Shown piece after piece: positions 1-5,171 of a stretch of DNA of 6,073 bases. The notes beneath the pieces were generated by a model. That model was not told the origin of the DNA. It made no database searches and saw only the letters and a program-made list of their open reading frames with translations. Positions within the stretch are counted from its first letter, which is position 1. Every line of letters begins with the position of its first letter. A program made the position numbers and the translations under genes. The DNA lies in assembly GCA_024635465.1 (NCBI GenBank), contig JAGXIS010000154.1:1-6073 (forward strand), written 5' to 3'. The DNA is from Bacteroidota bacterium. GTDB lineage: Bacteria > Bacteroidota > Rhodothermia > Balneolales > Balneolaceae.

Positions 1-8
1 AAATCAAT

Positions 9-78
9 ATGAATAACCCCAATTGCAAATTGGGGATTAAGATGGGCAACGAACCCGAACCCCTGTACAGGGGTTCAA
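9..78 (-). repeat. Composite palindromic unit, inverted left copy
   Basis: Read on the minus strand, the unit starts with a perfect 20-base palindrome (57-76, GAACCCCTGTACAGGGGTTC), continues with GGGTT and a linker, and ends with a second hairpin whose arms CCCCAATT and AATTGGGG (17-24 and 28-35) enclose a 3-base loop, followed by TTATTCAT. The same order of modules occurs on the plus strand at 625-692 and 766-835. An extra 7-base outer stem, GCAACGA at 46-52 with TCGTTGC at 83-89, encloses the first hairpin. The array may extend left beyond the window. Confidence 0.8.
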
Positions 79-167
79 TGTCTCGTTGCAAAAACCTTAA
101 ACCTTTTTGTAAGGAATCACCAAAGTCGTGTTCATATTAGGAAATACAATCATTCCAATTTGGGAAA

Positions 168-614
168 ATGAACACTTACACGCAGTTGTTGTATCATATT
201 ATTTTTGGTACCAAATATAGGAGTCCAACTCTGATCAAAAATGATAGGGTGATTCTTTATAAATACATATCCGGCATCTTAAAGAATAAAAAGTGTCATC
301 TCTATCGGATTAATGGTGTAGATGACCATCTACATATCCTTACCCACATTCATCCAACTGTACCTTTGTCCACTTTAATCAAAGATGTTAAACTTGCTAG
401 CTACTCTTTAATTAAACATCAAAATATATTTCCGGATTTTAAAGGGTGGCAAAAAGGTTATGGTGCATTTACAGTCCATAATAAAGATAAACCTAGAATT
501 ATTGAGTACATTAAGAATCAGGAAAGTCATCATCAAAAGTTAACCTGGAAACAAGAAATGATAAAGCTTTTTGATGAACATGATATAAATTACAGTAGCG
601 AGTTCCCGCTATGA
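168..614 (+). CDS. IS200-like / REP-associated Y1 (HUH) transposase
   Basis: Encodes a 148-residue single-domain Y1 transposase, a full-length size for this family. These enzymes cut and rejoin single-stranded DNA at hairpins through a transient 5'-phosphotyrosine link. The HUH metal-binding motif is visible as H54-L-H56 in the context DDHLHIL. The likely nucleophile is Y114 in the helix EYIKNQ, with Q118 four residues later, matching the Tyr-x3-Gln spacing of IS608 TnpA. The family-typical WQKGYGAF segment is at 94-101. No frameshift or truncation is seen. The ATG start has only a weak GGGA upstream (162-165); this stretch can pair with TTCC at 153-156 in a short hairpin, which might limit translation, but this is speculative. 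No strong promoter is evident in 79-167, and no TnpB/IscB-type partner is present. Its neighbours on both sides are palindromic repeats, which supports a RAYT-like role more than a free-standing insertion sequence. Whether it is active is unknown. Confidence 0.9.
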   Translation: MNTYTQLLYHIIFGTKYRSPTLIKNDRVILYKYISGILKNKKCHLYRINGVDDHLHILTHIHPTVPLSTLIKDVKLASYSLIKHQNIFPDFKGWQKGYGAFTVHNKDKPRIIEYIKNQESHHQKLTWKQEMIKLFDEHDINYSSEFPL

Positions 615-624
615 ATCTATTGGA

Positions 625-692
625 TTAAACCCCTTTCAGGGGTTTGGGTTTTGAGGCCTTTTGGAACCCGATTTTCAATCGGGGTTATTCAG
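625..692 (+). repeat. Composite palindromic unit, right copy 1
   Basis: Starts 10 bases after the transposase stop codon. Hairpin I has arms AAACCCCT (627-634) and AGGGGTTT (638-645) with loop TTC. It is followed by GGGTT, a 14-base linker, and hairpin C with arms AACCCGATT (665-673) and AATCGGG (677-683) plus TT (685-686). G684 is an unpaired extra G. The unit ends TTATTCAG. It is an inverted counterpart of the copy at 9-78 and a direct repeat of that at 766-835. Confidence 0.8.
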
Positions 693-695
693 GTT

Positions 696-711
696 TAACC
701 CTGGCGGGTTA
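696..711 (+). repeat. Stem-loop module A (single copy after right copy 1)
   Basis: TAACCC (696-701) pairs with GGGTTA (706-711) around a TGGC loop. The same module occurs at 839-854 and 903-918, where the outer T-A pair is replaced by C-G. Four T residues follow (712-715), so it might act as a weak terminator for the transposase transcript, but the stem is only 6 pairs and the T run is short. Confidence 0.6.
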
Positions 712-765
712 TTTTGTGATTAGTGCCTACCTGCAATCCTAAAACCTAAGCTTGTTCAGATATAC

Positions 766-835
766 TAAACCCCCTAGGCAGGGGTTTGGGTTTTGGGGCC
801 CTTAGGAACCCAAATTGGCATTTGGGGTTATTCAT
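766..835 (+). repeat. Composite palindromic unit, right copy 2
   Basis: Has the same module order as 625-692: hairpin I with arms AAACCCC (767-773) and GGGGTTT (781-787), then GGGTT, a linker, and hairpin C with arms AACCCAAAT (807-815) and ATTTGGG (820-826) plus TT, with G827 as the extra unpaired G, then TTATTCAT. Two stem positions of hairpin C differ from copy 1 with pairing kept (G-C to A-T and T-A to A-T). CCTAAG (745-750) and CTTAGG (801-806) could form an outer stem around hairpin I. Bases 716-765 between the two units show no recognisable feature. Confidence 0.8.
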
Positions 836-896
836 GATCAACCCTGGCGGGTTGTTTGGGGCTTGCGCCCCAACCCGATTTGCAATCGGGGTTATT
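833..896 (+). repeat. Tandem three-stem-loop unit T1
   Basis: A 64-base unit: a 6-base spacer (CATGAT), module A (CAACCC 839-844 with GGGTTG 849-854, loop TGGC), module B (TTGGGGC 856-862 with GCCCCAA 867-873, loop TTGC), and module C (AACCCGATT 872-880 with AATCGGG 884-890, extra G891, TT), ending TTATT. Module C is the same hairpin that ends the composite units. The unit repeats head-to-tail as T2. Its first three bases overlap the nominal end of right copy 2 because the modules are continuous. Confidence 0.8.
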
Positions 897-963
897 TATG
901 TTCAACCCTAAAGGGTTGTTCTTGGGGGCTAGCGCACCCCACGATTTGGCAATCGGGGTTATT
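897..963 (+). repeat. Tandem three-stem-loop unit T2, running into the GT2 stop codon
   Basis: A 67-base unit diverged from T1 but with the same order: a spacer (TATGTT), module A (CAACCC 903-908 with GGGTTG 913-918, loop TAAA), module B (TGGGG 923-927 with CCCCA 937-941, plus inner GC pairs, a bulged A936 and loop TAGC), module C (CGATT 942-946 with AATCG 951-955), then GGGTTATT. The terminal TTATT covers 959-963, and the minus-strand TAA stop of the GT2 gene is at 961-959 inside it. Confidence 0.78.
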
Positions 964-2155
964 GATCTCTTTCCGTTTTTACCCAGTTCACTTCTTTTCC
1001 TTTTTTGAATGCATTGATATAGACCTTCACTTTCCAGAAAATGTACACCGGTAAGTGAAGAAGAGATTTATACAGATCTTTGTCAGCACCCGCCACATAC
1101 ATTCCAACAAAAAAGTAAGCGATGCCAATCAATGCCAGCAGACCCCACAACAAAAGAAGAAACGTTTCAACGAACCCAAAAAGCCATAAACCATAAACAG
1201 CCAGTAGTGAGACCATCACCATCAACATCATGTTAACGAAAGGAGGTGTAATCAAATCAATAAAAACATCAAAAAAAGCAGTGGATCGTTTTTTATAAGA
1301 TTCGGCTAAAAATTTAGTCGTATACATTCTGATAATCTGAAGTCTGCCAAGCTCCCACCTGGATCTTTGTGATTCAGCGTTTTTGGCTTCAACCGGCATC
1401 TGGGCAAATACCGTAGCTTCCGGTGCAAAGTCAATTTTTATGCCGTTTAACAAAAGAATCAAACCGTACTCTAGATCCTCGGTTAGCGACCATGCATTCC
1501 ATGGCACATCTTTTAATACTTCTGATCTAAAACACATTCCATTCCCACGCAGTCCCATGTGTAAATTGAGCACTTTACGTCCAAGTGGTTTTACATAGTT
1601 GTGCAGTAAAAACCCTATCCTGGTCGCTTCAATACTCCAGTTACCCGGTTCGGGTAAGACCAAATCACTGCTTTGAATCACATTACTGCCCTTATCCAGG
1701 TAAAAATTCATCACTTCCAGATAGTTGCCGGAAATAAGGCTGTCAGCATCTACAACAATGATGGCATCATATGACTCTTGATACCCTAAAATCAGATCAA
1801 ATGCCCATCTAAGGGCATACCCTTTCCCTCTGTTTTTGGGGTTGGTTCGCTCCAAAACAGTGACTCCCAGAGAACGTGCGAGAGAGGCTGTGTTATCCGT
1901 ACAATTATCGGCTATCACAAAAATGTCGTAATTATTTTTAGGATAGACCAGTCCGGTTAAACTGTAGATTGTTTTCGAAATGATTTTCTCTTCGTTGTGG
2001 GCGGGAACAACCAATGCAAAATTTCGATTGCTATCCGACTTGAAACGGGTATGTATCTTAGCATTTAATGCCAATAAACTCAAAATGAATTGATATCCTA
2101 CCAGCGGAGCAATGACAATAAAAAAAGTTAAAAATAAAATTTCCGGCAGATTCAT
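959..2155 (-). CDS. Membrane GT2 family glycosyltransferase (processive, cellulose synthase/NodC-like)
   Basis: Encodes a 398-residue inner-membrane glycosyltransferase expected to add sugars from a nucleotide-sugar donor on the cytoplasmic face. An N-terminal hydrophobic segment (about 5-30) precedes the GT-A domain (about 45-270). Visible motifs are VVPAHNEE at 49-56, donor-site D83 in ADNCTDN, metal-binding D136-A-D138, the T225-E226-D227 acceptor/base motif, and Q263-R-S-R266-W267, the QxxRW signature of processive beta-glycosyltransferases. Two or three hydrophobic segments follow (about 306-328, 330-354 and perhaps 366-382), then a basic tail ending in WVKTER, so the protein looks near full length. 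The ATG start has AGGG at 2170-2167, 11 bases upstream and next to the TAG stop of the GH9 gene, giving a 15-base gap and probable translational coupling. The stop codon lies inside a palindromic repeat. The product sugar is unknown; the family includes cellulose, chitin, hyaluronan and poly-GlcNAc synthases as well as non-processive enzymes. Confidence 0.9.
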   Translation of the reverse strand: MNLPEILFLTFFIVIAPLVGYQFILSLLALNAKIHTRFKSDSNRNFALVVPAHNEEKIISKTIYSLTGLVYPKNNYDIFVIADNCTDNTASLARSLGVTVLERTNPKNRGKGYALRWAFDLILGYQESYDAIIVVDADSLISGNYLEVMNFYLDKGSNVIQSSDLVLPEPGNWSIEATRIGFLLHNYVKPLGRKVLNLHMGLRGNGMCFRSEVLKDVPWNAWSLTEDLEYGLILLLNGIKIDFAPEATVFAQMPVEAKNAESQRSRWELGRLQIIRMYTTKFLAESYKKRSTAFFDVFIDLITPPFVNMMLMVMVSLLAVYGLWLFGFVETFLLLLWGLLALIGIAYFFVGMYVAGADKDLYKSLLHLPVYIFWKVKVYINAFKKGKEVNWVKTERDQ

Positions 2156-2170
2156 TTAAAAAGTTACCCT

Positions 2171-3949
2171 CTATTTAGATGTTGTTAGCTCATTTGAATT
2201 TTCATTGGATGTTGAAAAAGCGCTGGTTACAAATGCAAAAATGGCGGTGAAATTGATGGCCGGTTCATTAACCAGATAGTTTTTAAACGTATCCTCATAA
2301 TTTTTCGCAGGTCGTGAGGATATCTCTTCGTTATTAAGTAATAGATGATTATTTGCTCCTCCTACCAGCATTCCGGGTACAGGTTCGTTGAAATTACCCA
2401 TCTCTGAAAGCTGGTGATACGGATTTTTTACTGAAACAAACCCAACACCGGTTACCTGCGATAGGTTGTGTGGATTTCTTCCCATGATATAGTGTAGTTG
2501 ATCATTTGCTGCACGCTTGTATTCAGATTTGCCGGAAATTTCATAAGCATGGATCAGATCGAAAGCATAAGCGAGGCCAACACTGTTCGAGCCCCAGTAG
2601 TATTCATCATTTTGAAGCAGATTCCTGTAATTATTACTCTTTTGTACTTTTAAAATAGAATCTGCATGATTCATCACATGAGCCCTTACTGTCTGCCGAT
2701 CATTTGAATAAATGTCCGGAGTATTTGAAGATAAAAAAGCTCGCAAAGCCAGGCTCTCTGCATCGCGCCAGCTAATGGGCGGGATCTCTGTCAAGTTAAT
2801 CTGCTTGTAATTGTCTATAAAAAATCTCAGATGGTCATCACTTTTTGTCAATTTATATAGTTCCATGGCTGCCCATAATCGTTCATCCAGATCAGAAGTA
2901 TCTCCATATTCACCACCTGTAACGCCGGTCGGATTTTTAAACCCTCCTTCAGGTAGGTTATCAGGATTCAAGACGAGGAACTCCCACGCTTTGTTGGCAG
3001 CCCTGTATAACTCTTGTGAAAGTGTGGGATTATACTCTGTCAAATGTCGTGACCCAAGAGCAGCTACAGCCGCAAACGACGCTGTTGCGGCACTGCTAAC
3101 GTCAAAGATATAACGGGTTGAAGGATCATCGGCCGGCAAATACTCGCCTGTCCATTTTTCCTGGGATACTTTATGAAACACAGCTCCATCATCCCGTTGC
3201 ATGTTTAATAACCATTTCAACGCCCAGCTCACTTCATCAAGAATGTCTGGAATGCCATTGCCTGATTCAGGTATATCTAATTGTTGATCTAAAAAAAACT
3301 CGGAATTTAATTCATAGGCGTACAGAAGTAAACCGGCGCTTAAGGCTGTATTACCTGAAAACTTGTTGTAGTCACCCGCATCGTGCCATCCGCCTGTAAC
3401 CTGTTTCGAATTATTGGGGTCATTATAAAATGGGGCGTCACTCAAATGGCAAATAGGGTAACTCCAATCCGTTTCGTTGCCAACAGCCATCCCGCATCTG
3501 TGAAAATAAAAACTCTTAACCGTGGTGAGTAATGCATCATGGTATACATTTTCCCTAATATTGAATGGGTGGGATGTTAAATTCGTGCTTCCGGTTGTTT
3601 TTATAACATAAATACCGGGATTGTTTACAATAGAAAAATCAATGATTGCTACTCTATCACCGGAAATGGAGTCAGGTTCGTTATGCGCCTCCACCCTACC
3701 TGAAAAAACAACTTCAGAGTCTTGCAATCGAACAATTTCAAAATGTGCAGACTCTGTATTTACAACATAGGCCTGTTTGATACTCCCTGCCTCATAACCT
3801 ACAAGATTTAAAGCTATAAATTGATTTTCCGATGATTGATCACATCCCGAAAGAGCGATAATAGATACCAAAAAAGTCATATAGAGACCTACATGACTAC
3901 ACAGGATCTTTAATAACCGATTTTCCGATAAATGGTTTTTCTCTCTCAA
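2171..3949 (-). CDS. Lipoprotein GH9 family glycoside hydrolase with N-terminal Ig-like domain
   Basis: Encodes a 592-residue exported hydrolase. The signal peptide has basic residues (R11, K14), a hydrophobic stretch (about 21-34) and a lipobox L33-S-G-C36, so it is probably lipid-anchored. An Ig-like domain typical of GH9 enzymes (about 43-130, starting FIALNLVGYE) precedes the (alpha/alpha)6 catalytic domain (about 135-580). The DAGD motif is D190-A-G-D193, with D193 as predicted catalytic base, and E562 in NYLVNEPAINF is the predicted acid. Other family marks are HRCG (150-153), MGRNPHNLSQVTG (489-501) and PVPGMLVGGAN (524-532). The usual PHHR substrate-binding stretch reads PYHQ (510-513), so the Arg is missing. 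GH9 includes endoglucanases, exo-glucosidases and exo-glucosaminidases, so specificity is open. Within this operon a role in trimming or releasing the exopolysaccharide is more likely than plant cellulose use. The TTG start is chosen because an in-frame stop lies 9 bases upstream, an AAGGTG site is well spaced, and starting at M24 would remove the basic part of the signal peptide. Confidence 0.9.
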   Translation of the reverse strand: MREKNHLSENRLLKILCSHVGLYMTFLVSIIALSGCDQSSENQFIALNLVGYEAGSIKQAYVVNTESAHFEIVRLQDSEVVFSGRVEAHNEPDSISGDRVAIIDFSIVNNPGIYVIKTTGSTNLTSHPFNIRENVYHDALLTTVKSFYFHRCGMAVGNETDWSYPICHLSDAPFYNDPNNSKQVTGGWHDAGDYNKFSGNTALSAGLLLYAYELNSEFFLDQQLDIPESGNGIPDILDEVSWALKWLLNMQRDDGAVFHKVSQEKWTGEYLPADDPSTRYIFDVSSAATASFAAVAALGSRHLTEYNPTLSQELYRAANKAWEFLVLNPDNLPEGGFKNPTGVTGGEYGDTSDLDERLWAAMELYKLTKSDDHLRFFIDNYKQINLTEIPPISWRDAESLALRAFLSSNTPDIYSNDRQTVRAHVMNHADSILKVQKSNNYRNLLQNDEYYWGSNSVGLAYAFDLIHAYEISGKSEYKRAANDQLHYIMGRNPHNLSQVTGVGFVSVKNPYHQLSEMGNFNEPVPGMLVGGANNHLLLNNEEISSRPAKNYEDTFKNYLVNEPAINFTAIFAFVTSAFSTSNENSNELTTSK

Positions 3950-3954
3950 AATAT

Positions 3955-3960
3955 CACCTT
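3955..3960 (-). promoter_or_regulatory. Shine-Dalgarno site deciding the TTG start of the GH9 gene
   Basis: AAGGTG on the minus strand, 5 bases before the TTG start (3949-3947). An in-frame TAA at 3961-3959 excludes any longer reading frame. It is one of the better ribosome-binding sites in the window, which fits compensation for a weak start codon. Confidence 0.6.
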
Positions 3961-3971
3961 AGTGAATGGAT

Positions 3972-5135
3972 TTATTGTAAATAGTTTTTGTTTGAATTGA
4001 TCTTCATATTATCGACAGCATCTTTTTGATGCGATTGCCCATTCTGATTACGAAATTTTCCATCTATAATGGACTCCACTTCATGTTTAATACTCTCTAC
4101 GAATTGCTCCATATTGTGAACCTCTTCTATATATTTTCGCGCTTCATTTCCCATTTTTTCACATCGATCGGGATCATTCCATAACTCGAGAATAGCATGC
4201 CTCATCGCTTCAACATCTCCCTGTGGCACAAAAATACCGGTAACTCCATCCTGAATTACATCTATTTGACCCTCTGCCCTTGTACAAATAACTGCTTTAC
4301 CCATAGCCATCGATTCAAGAATGGTGGTTAACCCGTTATCAGAATCTGTAGGTAACAGAGGAACCACTACAAAACGTGAACGGGCATATAGTTCACGCAA
4401 GTCTGTCTGGGTCTTTGGCCCTACTGTAATGTTCTGGGGTATATCCTTAATATTATGCAGCCTCTTTACAGTGTTAAATATTTCACCCCTGGATGCCCCG
4501 GCTGCGATGTGACAGGGAATATTGAGTGGGCGCAGTGCTTCTACCAGAGTTGGGTAATCCCTGGCTTCCATTCCGACGGAACATATAATCCTATCTGTTT
4601 CCCTTTTTTGCGGTTTCCAAAACTTTTGGTCGGTACCTCGTTTTACCAGAATCATTTTTTCCGGACTTATACCCAATTCTTCAATGCCTATTTTGCGTTG
4701 CATTGACGACCAGATAATAAATTTACTAATGGAGTCCTTTGTTTTTTTCAAAAACCACATTTTTTGACGTGCTTTTTTTTCATCCACAGAAGTAATTCTG
4801 GAAATAATCATGATATGTGGTTTGCTGATATTGAGATACTTCATCACAAATGCGAGAGGTAATCCTACTCTTTCCATTTGAGTTAAAATCACATCATAGC
4901 GACCTACTATAAACAGGGCTTCAATCAGTTGCGCAATGCTAACCGGCAGAAATTTGTAAAAATACTTTCGAATGGCAGGAGGTTTCTCTAATAAGTATCT
5001 CTCATCTAACAGTTCAGCAGATATAGCGTGCTCAAGAAGTGAGGTTCTGGGAATGACATTTTTATCCTCCAATTGCTTCATCTCTTCATCCGCAATTTTG
5101 TTCATCCCTTTTGATATTATATATAGTGTTTTCAT
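3972..5135 (-). CDS. GT4 family glycosyltransferase (GT-B fold)
   Basis: Encodes a 387-residue soluble or peripheral retaining glycosyltransferase, a normal length for GT4. The N-terminal Rossmann-like half (about 1-165) is diverged, as usual for the acceptor side. The linker motif RGTDQKFWKP (166-175) corresponds to the common GVDxxxFxP. The donor-binding half starts at about 181, with SVGMEARDYPTLVEA at 186-200. The EX7E-like element is D266-x7-E274 in DNGLTTILESMAMGKAV, so the first acidic residue is Asp rather than Glu. EGQIDVIQDGVTGIFVPQGD (288-307) is the typical donor-side segment. The last 25 or so residues are polar and probably disordered. No signal peptide or membrane segment is present, so it is likely cytoplasmic, transferring a sugar to a lipid-linked glycan. 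The gap from the deacetylase is 36 bases and to the GH9 gene 22 bases. No good Shine-Dalgarno precedes the ATG, which is common in Bacteroidota. Donor and acceptor sugars are not predictable. Confidence 0.88.
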   Translation of the reverse strand: MKTLYIISKGMNKIADEEMKQLEDKNVIPRTSLLEHAISAELLDERYLLEKPPAIRKYFYKFLPVSIAQLIEALFIVGRYDVILTQMERVGLPLAFVMKYLNISKPHIMIISRITSVDEKKARQKMWFLKKTKDSISKFIIWSSMQRKIGIEELGISPEKMILVKRGTDQKFWKPQKRETDRIICSVGMEARDYPTLVEALRPLNIPCHIAAGASRGEIFNTVKRLHNIKDIPQNITVGPKTQTDLRELYARSRFVVVPLLPTDSDNGLTTILESMAMGKAVICTRAEGQIDVIQDGVTGIFVPQGDVEAMRHAILELWNDPDRCEKMGNEARKYIEEVHNMEQFVESIKHEVESIIDGKFRNQNGQSHQKDAVDNMKINSNKNYLQ

Positions 5136-5171
5136 AGCAACCGATTTTGGGTATTTAAAAAATTAATACCA

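Larger units (their letters stand above)
9..692 (+). mobile_element. Candidate REP/RAYT-like element: Y1 transposase gene between inverted composite palindromic units
   Basis: One complete Y1 transposase gene lies between two copies of the same composite palindromic unit in opposite orientation, at 9-78 (minus) and 625-692 (plus). Both copies present their TTATTCA(T/G) end outward and their AACCCCT hairpin end toward the gene. IS200/IS605-type and REP-associated Y1 transposases act on single-stranded hairpin ends rather than classical inverted repeats, so flanking structured palindromes are expected of a REPtron-like unit. What is seen is the gene and the paired repeats; that the enzyme moves or moved these repeats is inference. 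The outer boundary is uncertain, because further plus-strand copies continue to 963 and the left side is cut by the window edge. No target duplication is expected for this family and none was identified. Confidence 0.6.

Noticed and set aside
79..167. Promoter for the transposase gene (TTGTAA near 107 and TATTAG near 135)
   Set aside because: The spacing of about 20 bases is poor and the Bacteroidota TAnnTTTG element is not found, so no promoter is called.
696..715. Strong intrinsic terminator after the transposase gene
   Set aside because: The stem has only 6 pairs and the T run is 4 bases. It is also one copy of a repeat module found without a T run elsewhere, so it is listed as a repeat with a possible terminator role only.
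625..963. CRISPR array
   Set aside because: Repeats are diverged, differ in length (64-70 bases), follow each other with almost no unique spacers, and no cas gene is present. The regular units are multi-hairpin modules, not repeat-spacer pairs.
766..963. Integron attC sites
   Set aside because: The units are imperfect palindromes of suitable size, but the conserved RYYYAAC and GTTRRRY core sites are not present in paired position, and there is no integrase or cassette structure.
815..1054. Open reading frame of 79 codons on the plus strand across the repeat array and the GT2 3' end
   Set aside because: It is composed of palindromic repeat sequence and antisense GT2 sequence, has no family resemblance, and the translation merely reflects the repeated GGGGTTATT and AACCCTGGCGGGTT modules.
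2811..3399. Plus-strand open reading frames opposite the GH9 gene
   Set aside because: They are antisense shadows of a well-supported GH9 coding sequence and show no motifs.
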